Positions 1 through 7,246 of a stretch of 64,000 nucleotides of DNA are shown piece after piece (within the stretch, counting starts at the first letter, position 1; each line of letters begins with the position of its first letter). A program made the translations under genes and the position numbers. This DNA is from Methanothrix harundinacea (GTDB lineage Archaea > Halobacteriota > Methanosarcinia > Methanotrichales > Methanotrichaceae), in the NCBI GenBank assembly GCA_002506535.1, contig DAXT01000001.1:61660-125659 (forward strand), read 5' to 3'. The notes beneath the pieces are model-generated. The model saw only the letters and a list, made by a program, of their open reading frames with translations. It was not told the origin of the DNA and ran no database searches.

Positions 1-336
1 CGGCCCGTCCTCGAAGACGTGGCCGAGGTGGGAGTCGCACCTCCCGCAGATCACCTCGACCCTCACCATCCCATAGCCCTCGTCCTTGCGCTCCGTGACG
101 GCATCTTCGGTGATCGGCTCCACGAAGCTCGGCCAACCCGACCCGGAATCGAACTTCCTCTCCGAGGAGAAGAGGTCGTTTCCGCAAGCTACACACCGGT
201 AGATCCCCTTCCCCTTGAAATCGTAGTATTTGCCGGAGAAGGGAGGCTCCGTCCCATGCTTCCTGGTGACGATGTACTCCTCCCTGGTGAGGAGCCTCTT
301 CCACCCCTCGTCGGTCTTTACCACCTTCTCGACCAT
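1..336 (-). CDS. msrB: Peptide-methionine (R)-S-oxide reductase MsrB (3' end beyond window)
   Basis: MsrB reduces the R epimer of methionine sulfoxide in proteins and so repairs oxidised proteins in the cytoplasm. The reverse strand reads 112 codons from the ATG at 334-336 to the window edge without a stop. The family landmarks are visible: a WKRLLTREEY N-terminus, the CVACGNDLF zinc CxxC, GSGWPSF, and a second CGRCDSHLGHVFEDGP block. Both CxxC pairs of the zinc site are present. The catalytic-Cys segment (RYCINS-type) should lie just past the edge and cannot be checked. The family is about 130-150 aa, so roughly 20-30 residues are missing. Family assignment is firm; completeness is unknown. 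Confidence 0.9.
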   Translation of the reverse strand, partial: MVEKVVKTDEGWKRLLTREEYIVTRKHGTEPPFSGKYYDFKGKGIYRCVACGNDLFSSERKFDSGSGWPSFVEPITEDAVTERKDEGYGMVRVEVICGRCDSHLGHVFEDGP

Positions 337-445
337 CAGAATACCAACCTCGGACCTCGATATTTAACGCCATTTCTGCCCGGCGGCTCCCATCGCCTCC
401 GCCTCCCGCCTCGGCTCCCACCGTCCAGCCTCGATGGCGGCCCCC

Positions 446-958
446 TCATCCCCAGCTCTCGAAGGTGACGATATCGTCCCTCTCCTTCCGGAGCCTGGCG
501 GAGGGCTCCTCTGCGGGGTAGCCTATGGGCAGGAGGGCGACGACCCTCACCTCGGGGGGTATCTTCAGGATCCTCTTGACCTCCTCCTCGTAGAAGGCCC
601 CGATCCAGCATGTGCCCAGCCCCTCCGCCGTCGCCGCGAGGGTCATGTGGTCGACGGCTATGGCGAGGTCGATGGGGTATGTCAGCTGGCCGCAGGTCAT
701 GACGTAATCGGTGACGGTGGCGCAGGCGGCGATCACCACAGGCGCCTCGCCGACGAAGGTCTGGCCCTTGGCAGCCTCGGCGAGCCGCTTGCGCCTCCCC
801 TCGTCCCGAACGACTACAAACCTCCACTCCTGGAGGTTCTTCGCCGAAGGTGCGAGCCTTCCCGCCTCCAGGACCCGGTCGAGCTTGTCGTTCTCGACCT
901 TCCGGGGCTGGTACTTCCTGATGCTCCTCCTCCTTCCGATCGCCTCATAGACGTCCAT
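446..958 (-). CDS. Nitroreductase-family FMN oxidoreductase
   Basis: A 170-aa protein with the nitroreductase fold: the RRRSIRKY FMN-phosphate-binding motif near the N-terminus, the APSAKNLQEWRFVVV block, and a glycine-rich GLGTCWIGAF segment near residue 130, followed by a LLPIGYPAEEP C-terminal motif. Such enzymes use FMN and NAD(P)H to reduce a range of substrates; the substrate here cannot be read from sequence. I chose the ATG at 958. A GTG at 967 in the same frame would overlap the stop of the upstream regulator and also suggests translational coupling. It probably forms a two-gene operon with the winged-helix gene that ends at 964. Confidence 0.85.
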   Translation of the reverse strand: MDVYEAIGRRRSIRKYQPRKVENDKLDRVLEAGRLAPSAKNLQEWRFVVVRDEGRRKRLAEAAKGQTFVGEAPVVIAACATVTDYVMTCGQLTYPIDLAIAVDHMTLAATAEGLGTCWIGAFYEEEVKRILKIPPEVRVVALLPIGYPAEEPSARLRKERDDIVTFESWG

Positions 959-963
959 CCCCC

Positions 964-1209
964 TCACACCCTCTTCTTCAGCTCTTTCGAAATTTCGATC
1001 CCCAGGTCGGTGAAGTTCCAGACGCCGTCCGTCTCCTTCAAGAGCCCCCTTCCTGCGACCTCTTCCAGGGCCCTCCCCACCACGGGGGCAGTGAGCCTGC
1101 CGAACTTGGCTATCTTCTCGGCGGGCTGGGGCCCCTTCGACTCGAGCACCTCCAATACCTTTATCCTCTGCTTATTTCCCATGACAAAGCCTATCATCTC
1201 TTCCATCAT
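964..1209 (-). CDS. Small winged-helix transcriptional regulator
   Basis: An 81-aa protein that is essentially one winged-helix domain: helices around KQRIKVLEVLESKGPQ and PAEKIAKFGRLT, a recognition helix APVVGRALEEVAGRGLLK, then a short wing (TDGVWNFTDLG). The layout resembles the small ArsR/MarR-like regulators common in methanogens. A GGAGG ribosome-binding site lies 8 bases before the ATG pair at 1204-1209. It overlaps or abuts the nitroreductase gene, so it probably regulates that operon and itself, possibly through the phased 12-base repeats just upstream (1228-1311). The ligand is unknown. Confidence 0.75.
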   Translation of the reverse strand: MMEEMIGFVMGNKQRIKVLEVLESKGPQPAEKIAKFGRLTAPVVGRALEEVAGRGLLKETDGVWNFTDLGIEISKELKKRV

Positions 1210-1227
1210 CTCGCTAAACCTCCTTGG

Positions 1228-1311
1228 TCAATCACGGTTAAGATCACGGTTCAGATCACATATCAAATCCCGCATAAAATCGCGGGCCAAATCCCGGGCG
1301 AGATCTTGCGT
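1228..1311. repeat. Phased 12-base degenerate tandem repeat
   Basis: Seven ATC trinucleotides occur at exact 12-base intervals (1231, 1243, 1255, 1267, 1279, 1291, 1303) within degenerate units such as AAGATCACGGTT and CAAATCCCGGGC. The block lies just upstream of the leftward winged-helix gene and ahead of the rightward SRP RNA. It may be a multi-site operator or a slippage-generated satellite. Confidence 0.6.
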
Positions 1312-1345
1312 TAGGTTTATGTTCCACCAAATGACTCTCTTATCC

Positions 1346-1657
1346 GCGGGCTAGTCCGGGTGGTTCGGCGTCACCTGTAACCCGATATCGCCGATATGCG
1401 GGGGACGAAGCTGGTGGACGACTGAGGGTGTTGCAGGTTCAGTCCAGTTGCTGACTGTGATTCTCCGCCCTGTGGGGACGGCATTGGTGTCCGGGCCTGC
1501 CGGAGGGCAGGTCTGTTCATCTCAACTGCGGGGACCGGTTCAGGCCCGGAAGGGAGCAGACCTACCGCGGATAACCGTCGCTTGCAGACTTGCGGGGAGG
1601 AGAAGGTTTCTGGGTCACCTGGCCTGCGGCATCGCTGGCTACCGCCAGCGCGCCCGC
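1346..1657 (+). ncRNA. ffs: Archaeal signal recognition particle RNA (7S RNA)
   Basis: About 312 nt, the normal size for archaeal SRP RNA. The 5' end GCGGGCTAG can pair with the 3' end CCAGCGCGCCCGC to close helix 1. The Alu-domain consensus is visible as GGTTCGGCGTCACCTGTAACC followed by CGCCGATATGCGGG (1362-1400). The S-domain helix 8 signature CAGGCCCGGAAGGGAGCAG lies at 1541-1559; this is where SRP54 binds. The RNA scaffolds SRP19 and SRP54 for co-translational membrane targeting. The ends are set by helix-1 pairing and may be off by a few bases. Confidence 0.93.
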
Positions 1658-1671
1658 ATTAAAAAATCAAT

Positions 1672-2256
1672 TTACTCGATCTTGATCTCCTTGCCCTTCT
1701 CCGCCTTCACCTTCTTCTCCAGCTCTACGGAGAGGACCCCGTTCTTATAGCTGGCTTTGGCACTATCGGGGTCGACCTCGGAGTCGAGGGCGATCGTCTT
1801 CGCGAACTTCTTATCGCCGGTCGTCTCGATCCGGATCGACCGCTCGGTGGAGTCGAGCTTGATCGTCTCCTTCTCGACCCCCGGAAGCTCGGCGAAGATC
1901 TTGTAGAGGTCGCCGTCCTCCATCACGTCGACCAAGGGCTCGCGGCCGGCGCTCGGCTCGATCCCGCTGCGGCCGGGGCGGATGTTCCCAAACTCTCTGA
2001 AGGTCGGCTCCTTGCCCGGCTCGGCGGTGTAGCTGAAGCCGTAGACGAAGGGGCCGTAGCGACGGGACGTCCCCGCCGGGGTCTCCTCCTCCCGGACCAG
2101 CTCCTTCAGGTCCTCGGGGATCCCCTCCTGGAACCTCTTTATCAGGTCGTCGAAGGGGTCTCTATAAACCCCCCCCTCGTGCTCCTCCTCGAAGGGAAAG
2201 CCTCTGAAGAGCCCCTCGAAGGCGTCGAATATGGACGGGTATCTCCTTCTTCTCAC
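1672..2256 (-). CDS. Hsp20/alpha-crystallin small heat shock protein
   Basis: A 194-aa protein. Residues about 105-194 form the alpha-crystallin domain: the EPLVDVMEDGDLYKIFAELPGV entry strand region, an IKLDSTERSIRIE segment, and the family motif A-x-x-x-NGVLSVEL near the end. The C-terminal KEIKIE supplies an I-x-I anchor for oligomer assembly. The ~100-residue N-terminus is acidic and aromatic-rich. sHsps hold unfolding proteins in a refoldable state. It ends 14 bases beyond the convergent SRP RNA. A strong purine leader (AAAAAAGAGGTGACAAATC) precedes the ATG. Confidence 0.9.
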   Translation of the reverse strand: MRRRRYPSIFDAFEGLFRGFPFEEEHEGGVYRDPFDDLIKRFQEGIPEDLKELVREEETPAGTSRRYGPFVYGFSYTAEPGKEPTFREFGNIRPGRSGIEPSAGREPLVDVMEDGDLYKIFAELPGVEKETIKLDSTERSIRIETTGDKKFAKTIALDSEVDPDSAKASYKNGVLSVELEKKVKAEKGKEIKIE

Positions 2257-2379
2257 GATTTGTCACCTCTTTTTTATCGGTCGAGGTTATTATTATAGGG
2301 GCGCTCGGATATACGCTTTTTGGTGATCGGGGAGAGGTGGGGCGGGATAGACTTCCGGAAGTCTAGTGGGTTGTCTAAC

Positions 2380-2497
2380 GCCTCACGGACGACCCAGACC
2401 CCCAGGGCACCCGGCGCTCCTCGGCGATCTCCCGGACGATCAGGGCCGAAGCCTGCCGCCACATCTCGGCTAGTCGCTCCAGGACCGCGAGGCGGGC
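2380..2497 (-). pseudogene. Decayed duplicate of the nre 3' region
   Basis: This stretch repeats, with substitutions and a frameshift, the segment at about 2931-3040 of the nearby Nre gene. The fragment encodes ARLAVLERLAEMWRQA, followed by IVREIAEE and, in a second frame, LGVWVVREAL. The intact gene has ARLALLERLADMRRQA, VREITEE and LGVWVVREAA. The copy is in the same orientation as nre and is separated from the nre stop by a 58-codon ORF. It lacks a start and contains an in-frame stop, so it is a remnant and not a gene. Confidence 0.75.
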
Positions 2498-2546
2498 AGC
2501 TCGGCGCACCTGTTCACTCTCGTTGGATGTTAAAGCAGCTCATGGG

Positions 2547-2723
2547 TCATAATCCGAGCTCTGCCTTGAGGTTCTTCCAGGAAATGCCCTTCTCCCTAGT
2601 CTCTCGGGCGAGCCTGTCCAGCTCCTCGGGCTCGGGTTCGCCCGCATCGACATCTCGAACCGAATCTCGCCTAACCTTGACCGAAGACATCAAAATCCTC
2701 GTGCCATTATCTCCGCGTTCCAT
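2547..2723 (-). CDS. Small hypothetical protein (58 aa)
   Basis: The reverse strand from the ATG at 2721-2723 gives 58 codons ending in TGA at 2547-2549; an internal ATG would give 47 aa. The protein is highly charged. It starts with a basic beta-strand-like stretch (RILMSSVKVRRDSVRD), and its C-terminal helix ends in GISWKNLKAELGL. That layout is like small antitoxins, but I do not recognise a family and no partner toxin is adjacent. It sits between the nre stop and a decayed copy of the nre 3' end. Codon bias is not strong enough to prove translation. Confidence 0.4.
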   Translation of the reverse strand: MERGDNGTRILMSSVKVRRDSVRDVDAGEPEPEELDRLARETREKGISWKNLKAELGL

Positions 2724-2761
2724 AGGCGCCCCTCACCGAATTTATAATCCATCATACCCCT

Positions 2762-4072
2762 TCAAAAGAACCTCGCCAGCGTCGTCTGCCCCGCCCCCCG
2801 CGCCAGCTCCGAATGCGCCCGCCACTCCCGCGCGGGCGTCCGGATCCGCGTCGCCATATTCGCCAGGGCCGCCTCGAGGGTCTCGAACCTCTTCGGCTCG
2901 CCCGCCAGGGCGGCCCTCGCCGCCTCCCTGACGACCCAGACCCCCAGGGGCGCCCAGTACTCCTCGGTGATCTCCCGGACCGCGAGGACGCAGGCCTGCC
3001 GCCTCATATCGGCCAGTCGTTCGAGAAGTGCGAGGCGGGCGGCGTAGTACCCGCCGGCGAGGCTGCTGTACCCCTTCTTCGGGCCGGGGCCCTCCCGGTC
3101 CGAGCCGATCCACGCCTCCTTCCCCGACCAGACAGACCGGGGCAGCCAGATCTCGATCAGCTCGTAGGTGAAAGAGCCGGGGGCGAAGAGGACCTCGAAG
3201 CGATTTCCCAGCCTCTCGCCTGAGAAGAGTAGAAAGTCGCCGATGGGCTGGTAGTCGAGGATCGTGGAGATGAGATGCTTTCCGGCGATGTCGTCGGAGG
3301 CGGTGATCGACCACCTCGTAGGGACGAGCTTTCTGTTCTTGCCGAGGAGCCCCAGGGATAGGAGCCGGGAGATCCCGTCCACCTCCACCCCCGACCCGTA
3401 AAGCTCGCCGACGGCGGCTGCGGCCAGTAGGTCGGTATCCCCCACCACCTCGTCGACCTTCCGGGGTACCGTCGGGTTCGAGATGATCACCATCTCCTCG
3501 ACGGTGCCGACCGGCCCCGAGGGCATCATGAAGCCGTCGAAGCGCAGCCTCCCCCGTGGGGGCTTTGCGAAGGTCACCTCCGTCTCTACCGGAGTCGAGG
3601 AGATGGCGATCTCCTGGGCCATCTCCAGGAGCTTTCCGGGGTTTTTGGCGTCAAAGACCGCCACCTTCGAGGCGGACCTCACCATCGACGACCTGAGGGC
3701 GACGATCTCCCCTACGCCCATGAGGGCCAGCTCCGCCGGCCGGGAGAAGAGAGATGGGGGGAGGGGGGTAAAGGGGTCGATTTCGGGGACGTTCACTGAA
3801 TCGGAGATGGTGGCGGACCTGGAGGAGGCCGATCGAGAAGAGAGGGCTGAGCAGATCCCGTCCCCATAACTGCTTCCATCCGCCGGGACCAGGGGGCCGG
3901 CGGAGACCCGGGGGTAGCCGAACCTCCCGACGAAGACCTCCGGGGGCGACGGCCCCTCGATCGTCGTCCCGAGCTTCGGGATCTGCTCCACGACCCGGAA
4001 GCTCTGGAGGATCGGGCAGACCGGCCTTCCGCAGAGCCCCCTCCCCTTGCACCGGACGCACCTAGTAGCCAA
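2762..4072 (-). CDS. nreA: Nre family archaeal DNA repair protein
   Basis: A 436-aa protein. The N-terminus carries a four-cysteine zinc motif (C5, C8, C14, C19). The body has the family blocks EGPSPPEVFVGRFGYP and VSAGPLVP (residues ~40-65) and GLLGKNRKLVPTRWSITA in the middle. The last eight residues, QTTLARFF, match a PCNA-interacting PIP box. NreA proteins act in DNA-damage tolerance through PCNA in haloarchaea. The start is a TTG at 4072, the only candidate that keeps the zinc motif. The gene is divergent from hisI with about 46 bp between them. The 3' end is partly duplicated at 2380-2497. Confidence 0.9.
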   Translation of the reverse strand: MATRCVRCKGRGLCGRPVCPILQSFRVVEQIPKLGTTIEGPSPPEVFVGRFGYPRVSAGPLVPADGSSYGDGICSALSSRSASSRSATISDSVNVPEIDPFTPLPPSLFSRPAELALMGVGEIVALRSSMVRSASKVAVFDAKNPGKLLEMAQEIAISSTPVETEVTFAKPPRGRLRFDGFMMPSGPVGTVEEMVIISNPTVPRKVDEVVGDTDLLAAAAVGELYGSGVEVDGISRLLSLGLLGKNRKLVPTRWSITASDDIAGKHLISTILDYQPIGDFLLFSGERLGNRFEVLFAPGSFTYELIEIWLPRSVWSGKEAWIGSDREGPGPKKGYSSLAGGYYAARLALLERLADMRRQACVLAVREITEEYWAPLGVWVVREAARAALAGEPKRFETLEAALANMATRIRTPAREWRAHSELARGAGQTTLARFF

Positions 4073-4086
4073 CTGATCGAAAACGG

Positions 4087-4096
4087 CTTTTATAGG
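4087..4096 (+). promoter_or_regulatory. TATA box for hisI
   Basis: CTTTTATAGG is an archaeal TATA element ending about 23 bases before the hisI ATG. Initiation would give a transcript with almost no leader. It lies in the 46-bp divergent gap with nre. Confidence 0.5.
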
Positions 4097-4118
4097 ATAT
4101 AGCCCCTATCATCCAGCC

Positions 4119-4469
4119 ATGATGGAGATCAAGGGCGACCTCATCCCGGCGGTCGTCCAGGATATAGAGACCGGCGAGGTCCTGATGCTCGCCTATATGA
4201 ACCGCGAAGCCCTGGCGAAGACCCTGGAGACGGGCAAGGCCCACTACTGGTCGCGGTCGAGGGGTAAGCTCTGGCTGAAGGGAGAGTCCTCCGGCCACTT
4301 CCAGAGGGTCGTGGAGGCGAGGATCGACTGCGACCAGGACGCGATCCTCCTTAAGGTGGAGCAGGAGGGAGGGGCCTGTCATACAGGCTACCGGACCTGC
4401 TTCTACCGGGATCTGGAGGGGAAGGTGGTGGGTGAACGGGTCTTCAATCCCGACGAGGTCTACCGGTGA
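4119..4469 (+). CDS. hisI: Phosphoribosyl-AMP cyclohydrolase HisI
   Basis: The third enzyme of histidine biosynthesis; it opens the adenine ring of PR-AMP. The 116-aa length fits the monofunctional archaeal form, with no HisE fusion. Signature blocks are present: MLAYMNREAL, GKAHYWSRSRGKLWLKGESSGH, and the metal-binding RIDCDQDA followed by GGACHTGYRTCFYR, whose cysteines and aspartates bind Zn and Mg. Two ATGs occur in tandem at 4119 and 4122. The stop overlaps the GTG of the next gene by 4 bases (GTGA), so the two are translationally coupled. Confidence 0.95.
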   Translation: MMEIKGDLIPAVVQDIETGEVLMLAYMNREALAKTLETGKAHYWSRSRGKLWLKGESSGHFQRVVEARIDCDQDAILLKVEQEGGACHTGYRTCFYRDLEGKVVGERVFNPDEVYR

Positions 4470-5587
4470 ATAAGGGGGCGAAGGAAGCGAGCGAACCTAA
4501 GCGGTACACCCTGGCCTCCAGCCCCCTCCTCCGGGCCGAGGCTTCCGTCGCGGACGGGAGGGTGAGGCTGGAGGCGGCGGGACCCCTCGGACGCCTCCCC
4601 TTCGTCAAGTCGGCCCAACGAATCGCCGACGGCCAGATCCCTGTGATGGCCGGGGAGAAACGGTTGATCCTCTCGACATGGTTTCCGCCCATCCCGAGCC
4701 GGGCCTTCGACCGGCTGGCGAAGAGCTACCTCAAGGCCTCCTTCGGCCTGCGGACCCCCGACCAGGTGACGATATCCATCACCGAGGACTGCCCCAACCG
4801 CTGCCTCCACTGCGCCCTGCCGGATACGGGAAGACACCACCGACTGGAGCCAGCGGAGGTCGAAGACGTCGTCGGCCAGGTCCTGGACCTCGGGACGACC
4901 CTCGTCATATTCGACGGCGGGGAGCCGACGACCTACCGGGAGCTCCCCGACCTCGTCCGGTCCGTCGACGACCGGGCGGTATCAACAATGTTCACCTCTG
5001 GGGCAGGTTTCACCGAACGGCTCGCCCGGAATTTGAAAGATGCGGGCCTCTACGCCGTCAACGTCAGCCTCGACTCCGCCGCCGAGGCGGAGCACGACCG
5101 GATGAGGGGGAGAACTGGCGCTTTTCGCGATGCTATGAAGGCCGTCGAGAACGCCCTCGCAGCCGGCCTCCTCGTGGACCTGTACGTCGTCCTGAGGCGG
5201 GAGAACGTCTCCGAGATCGGGGAGCTTCACAGCCTCGCCGCCGAGTTGAAAGCCAGCGAGATGACCCTCTTCGAGGTCGTCCCGACGGGGAGGTGGACCG
5301 GCGAGGACGATTCCTTCCTGACAGAAGATGATCGTGCCCTCATCGACGGGTTCGTCTCGGAGGCGCCGCCTCCCAGAATATTCTCCGTCCCTTCGGCCTT
5401 CCGGGAGCTCGGATGCTTCGCCGGGAGAAACTGGATGCACATCACCCCTGAGGGAGACGTCTATCCATGCGCCTGTCTTCCCAAAGTGGTCGGAAATGTC
5501 CGGAAGGAGTCTGTCAGGAAAATATGGCGAAAGATGGCGAGACTACCCTTCCGAGGGAGAAAAATCTGTCCGGCACGCAAGTATTAG
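4466..5587 (+). CDS. Radical SAM protein with SPASM-like C-terminus
   Basis: A 373-aa protein. Residues 109-116 give the radical SAM CxxxCxxC motif (C109, C113, C116) that binds the 4Fe-4S cluster and S-adenosylmethionine, followed by the glycine-rich DGGEPTTY block at about 150. The C-terminal ~60 residues have extra cysteines (GCFAGRNW, YPCACLP, KICPARKY), as in SPASM or twitch extensions that bind auxiliary clusters in peptide- or cofactor-modifying enzymes. The first 95 residues form a separate N-terminal region. It starts with GTG overlapping the hisI stop. The link to histidine synthesis is only positional; the substrate is unknown. Confidence 0.8.
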   Translation: MNKGAKEASEPKRYTLASSPLLRAEASVADGRVRLEAAGPLGRLPFVKSAQRIADGQIPVMAGEKRLILSTWFPPIPSRAFDRLAKSYLKASFGLRTPDQVTISITEDCPNRCLHCALPDTGRHHRLEPAEVEDVVGQVLDLGTTLVIFDGGEPTTYRELPDLVRSVDDRAVSTMFTSGAGFTERLARNLKDAGLYAVNVSLDSAAEAEHDRMRGRTGAFRDAMKAVENALAAGLLVDLYVVLRRENVSEIGELHSLAAELKASEMTLFEVVPTGRWTGEDDSFLTEDDRALIDGFVSEAPPPRIFSVPSAFRELGCFAGRNWMHITPEGDVYPCACLPKVVGNVRKESVRKIWRKMARLPFRGRKICPARKY

Positions 5588-5642
5588 CCCAAAGATCAAC
5601 ACGTATTTATAGCTCATAATCATGAAGGACGATCCGATCAGT

Positions 5643-6515
5643 ATGGAGCTCACACAGATACAGCGAGAGATACTGACTGCTCTGATAAACTTGCAGAGAC
5701 GGGAGGGGAGGGCTGTCAAGGGCGAGGAGATCGCCACCATCATCGACCGAAACCCCGGCACCATCAGGAACCAGATGCAATCACTGAAAGCTCTTCATCT
5801 GGTAGAGGGAGTTCCAGGGCCCAAAGGGGGGTATCGGGCCATATCCGCCGCCTACGAAGCTATGAACCTGGATGGGGCCGACGACGTAGTGGACGTCCCT
5901 GTGGTAAGGAACGGATCTCCCGTCCAGGGGGCCACCGCCAACGAGATCACCTTCTTCACCGTCATGAGGCCGAACCAGTGCAGCGGCATCGTCCAGATCA
6001 TCGGGAACATCAGGGACTTCAACATCGACGACGAGATCGAGATAGGGCCGACCCCCGTCAACAAGACCCATATCAAGGGGGTCGTAACCGGAAGGGACGA
6101 CACCACCAACCGGCTGATATTCGATATAAAGGAGATGGCTTCGATACCCAAGATCCCGGTGAAGAACCTGGCCAGTCCTGCCATCACCATTGACCCCGAG
6201 ACCACTCTCCTCGAAGCGTGTCAGAGGCTCTCCGATTCGAAGGTCCGGGCAGCCCTCGTAGGAAAGAACGGGGACCGGATGGGGCTCATCTCCATGGAGG
6301 AGATCGTCCGGGGGGTGGCGGAGGGTAGGATGGACCGGCCGGTGAAGGAGTCGATGGATAGGGATTATCCCACCGTCGAGGGGGACGAACCGCTCCACGC
6401 CGCCATCACCAAGCTCGGTGAGACGGGAGCCTCTCAGGTGGTAGTCACCGACTCCGACGTCCCATCAGGGATGCTGGAGGCGAAAGACCTCGTCCGCTGC
6501 ATGATCCGGTTTTAG
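5643..6515 (+). CDS. HTH and CBS-pair predicted transcriptional regulator
   Basis: About 290 aa. Residues 1-70 form a winged helix (LTQIQREILTALINL, then IIDRNPGTIRNQMQSLKAL), and VEGVPGPKGGYR forms the wing. A ~90-residue middle domain follows. Residues ~170-290 hold two CBS motifs (ASPAITIDPETTLLEACQ; DRDYPTVEGDEPLHAAI), which usually bind adenine nucleotides. Methanogens encode many such regulators, and the MELTPIQ-like start of the family supports the ATG at 5643; an upstream in-frame ATG at 5622 exists. A TATA-like element (TATTTATAG) near 5603 agrees better with the later start. It is convergent with the UMP kinase gene. Confidence 0.8.
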   Translation: MELTQIQREILTALINLQRREGRAVKGEEIATIIDRNPGTIRNQMQSLKALHLVEGVPGPKGGYRAISAAYEAMNLDGADDVVDVPVVRNGSPVQGATANEITFFTVMRPNQCSGIVQIIGNIRDFNIDDEIEIGPTPVNKTHIKGVVTGRDDTTNRLIFDIKEMASIPKIPVKNLASPAITIDPETTLLEACQRLSDSKVRAALVGKNGDRMGLISMEEIVRGVAEGRMDRPVKESMDRDYPTVEGDEPLHAAITKLGETGASQVVVTDSDVPSGMLEAKDLVRCMIRF

Positions 6516-6530
6516 GGGCCGAAAGGCCCC
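6515..6530. terminator. Hairpin between convergent genes
   Basis: GGGGCC-GAAA-GGCCCC is a perfect 6-bp stem with a GNRA loop, overlapping the stop of the CBS gene and 4 bases before the stop of the convergent UMP kinase gene. There is no T tract, so the termination role is inferred. Confidence 0.5.
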
Positions 6531-6533
6531 GGT

Positions 6534-7202
6534 TCAGGAGATCTCCGTACCAGAGTGGCCGCCTTCGGCCCCTCTCTTCAGGTTTTCCGCGTCCGCGCCG
6601 TGGACTACGACGGTAAATATGGATGACCGCTCGATGATCTTCGCCGCCAGGGGGTCGACGGGCGAGCGCGACCCCGCCTTCATCTCCGTCTCCATGGCGA
6701 GGCGGACGAGGTCTTTGGCGCTCATCTTATCGAACTTCACCGCCCCCGGATCGACCTCCGGGTCGGCGGAGTAGACGCCGTCGACGGAGGTGGCCACGAT
6801 CAGCCGATCGGCGCCGACGTACTCGGCCAGGAGGGCTGCCACGGCGTCCGTCGTCTGGCCGGGGGCCATCCCCCCGAGGACGACGATTCTTCCTCCGGCA
6901 GAGGCAGAAAGGGCACCAGCGTAGCTCTCGGCAGGTTCGGGGGCGGCCGCCTTCCCCAGGGCGGCGATGAGGAGCATGGCGTTGAGCCTCGTGGCTCCGA
7001 TCCCCAGAAGATCGCAGAAGGCCTCTCCGGCCTGGAGGGCCCGAGCCTTTCCTATGTACTCCCGGGCGATCTTTCCGCCGCCGACGACGACGAAGATCTG
7101 GTGGTCCGCCGCGAGGTTCTTTAGAGCGGCAGCATACTCCTTGAGGCTCTCGGCATCGCGGCCCGCCAGGATGGAGCCGCCGAGGGAATAGACGAGTATC
7201 AT
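6534..7202 (-). CDS. pyrH: Uridylate kinase (archaeal PyrH)
   Basis: UMP kinase phosphorylates UMP to UDP in pyrimidine metabolism and belongs to the amino-acid kinase fold. From the ATG at 7202 the protein is 222 aa, starting with the phosphate-binding strand MILVYSLGGSI. It then has FVVVGGGKIAREYI, GIGATRLNAMLL, the GGMAPGQTTDAVAALLAE nucleotide-site block, and VATSVDGVYSADP. These match the archaeal PyrH subgroup. An upstream in-frame start at 7259 would add 19 unlikely residues. Terminates against the hairpin at 6515-6530. carAB, earlier in the same pathway, lies ~9 kb away. Confidence 0.92.
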   Translation of the reverse strand: MILVYSLGGSILAGRDAESLKEYAAALKNLAADHQIFVVVGGGKIAREYIGKARALQAGEAFCDLLGIGATRLNAMLLIAALGKAAAPEPAESYAGALSASAGGRIVVLGGMAPGQTTDAVAALLAEYVGADRLIVATSVDGVYSADPEVDPGAVKFDKMSAKDLVRLAMETEMKAGSRSPVDPLAAKIIERSSIFTVVVHGADAENLKRGAEGGHSGTEIS

Positions 7203-7246
7203 GGGGGAGAGCAGGATTATCGGCGGATAAAAAGGTTCCTTGTGAT

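Noticed and set aside
1228..1311. CRISPR-like or coding repeat
   Set aside because: A 12-base period without spacers; the units are degenerate and there is no gene.
434..1354. 306-codon + strand ORF over the nitroreductase and regulator region
   Set aside because: It is antisense to two genes with clear family motifs and ends in repetitive RSRxKSRxK translation of the 12-base repeats. No domain is visible in it.
2320..2931. 203-codon + strand ORF
   Set aside because: Low-complexity Pro/Ser/Arg translation running antisense to the nre fragment, the small ORF and the nre 3' end.
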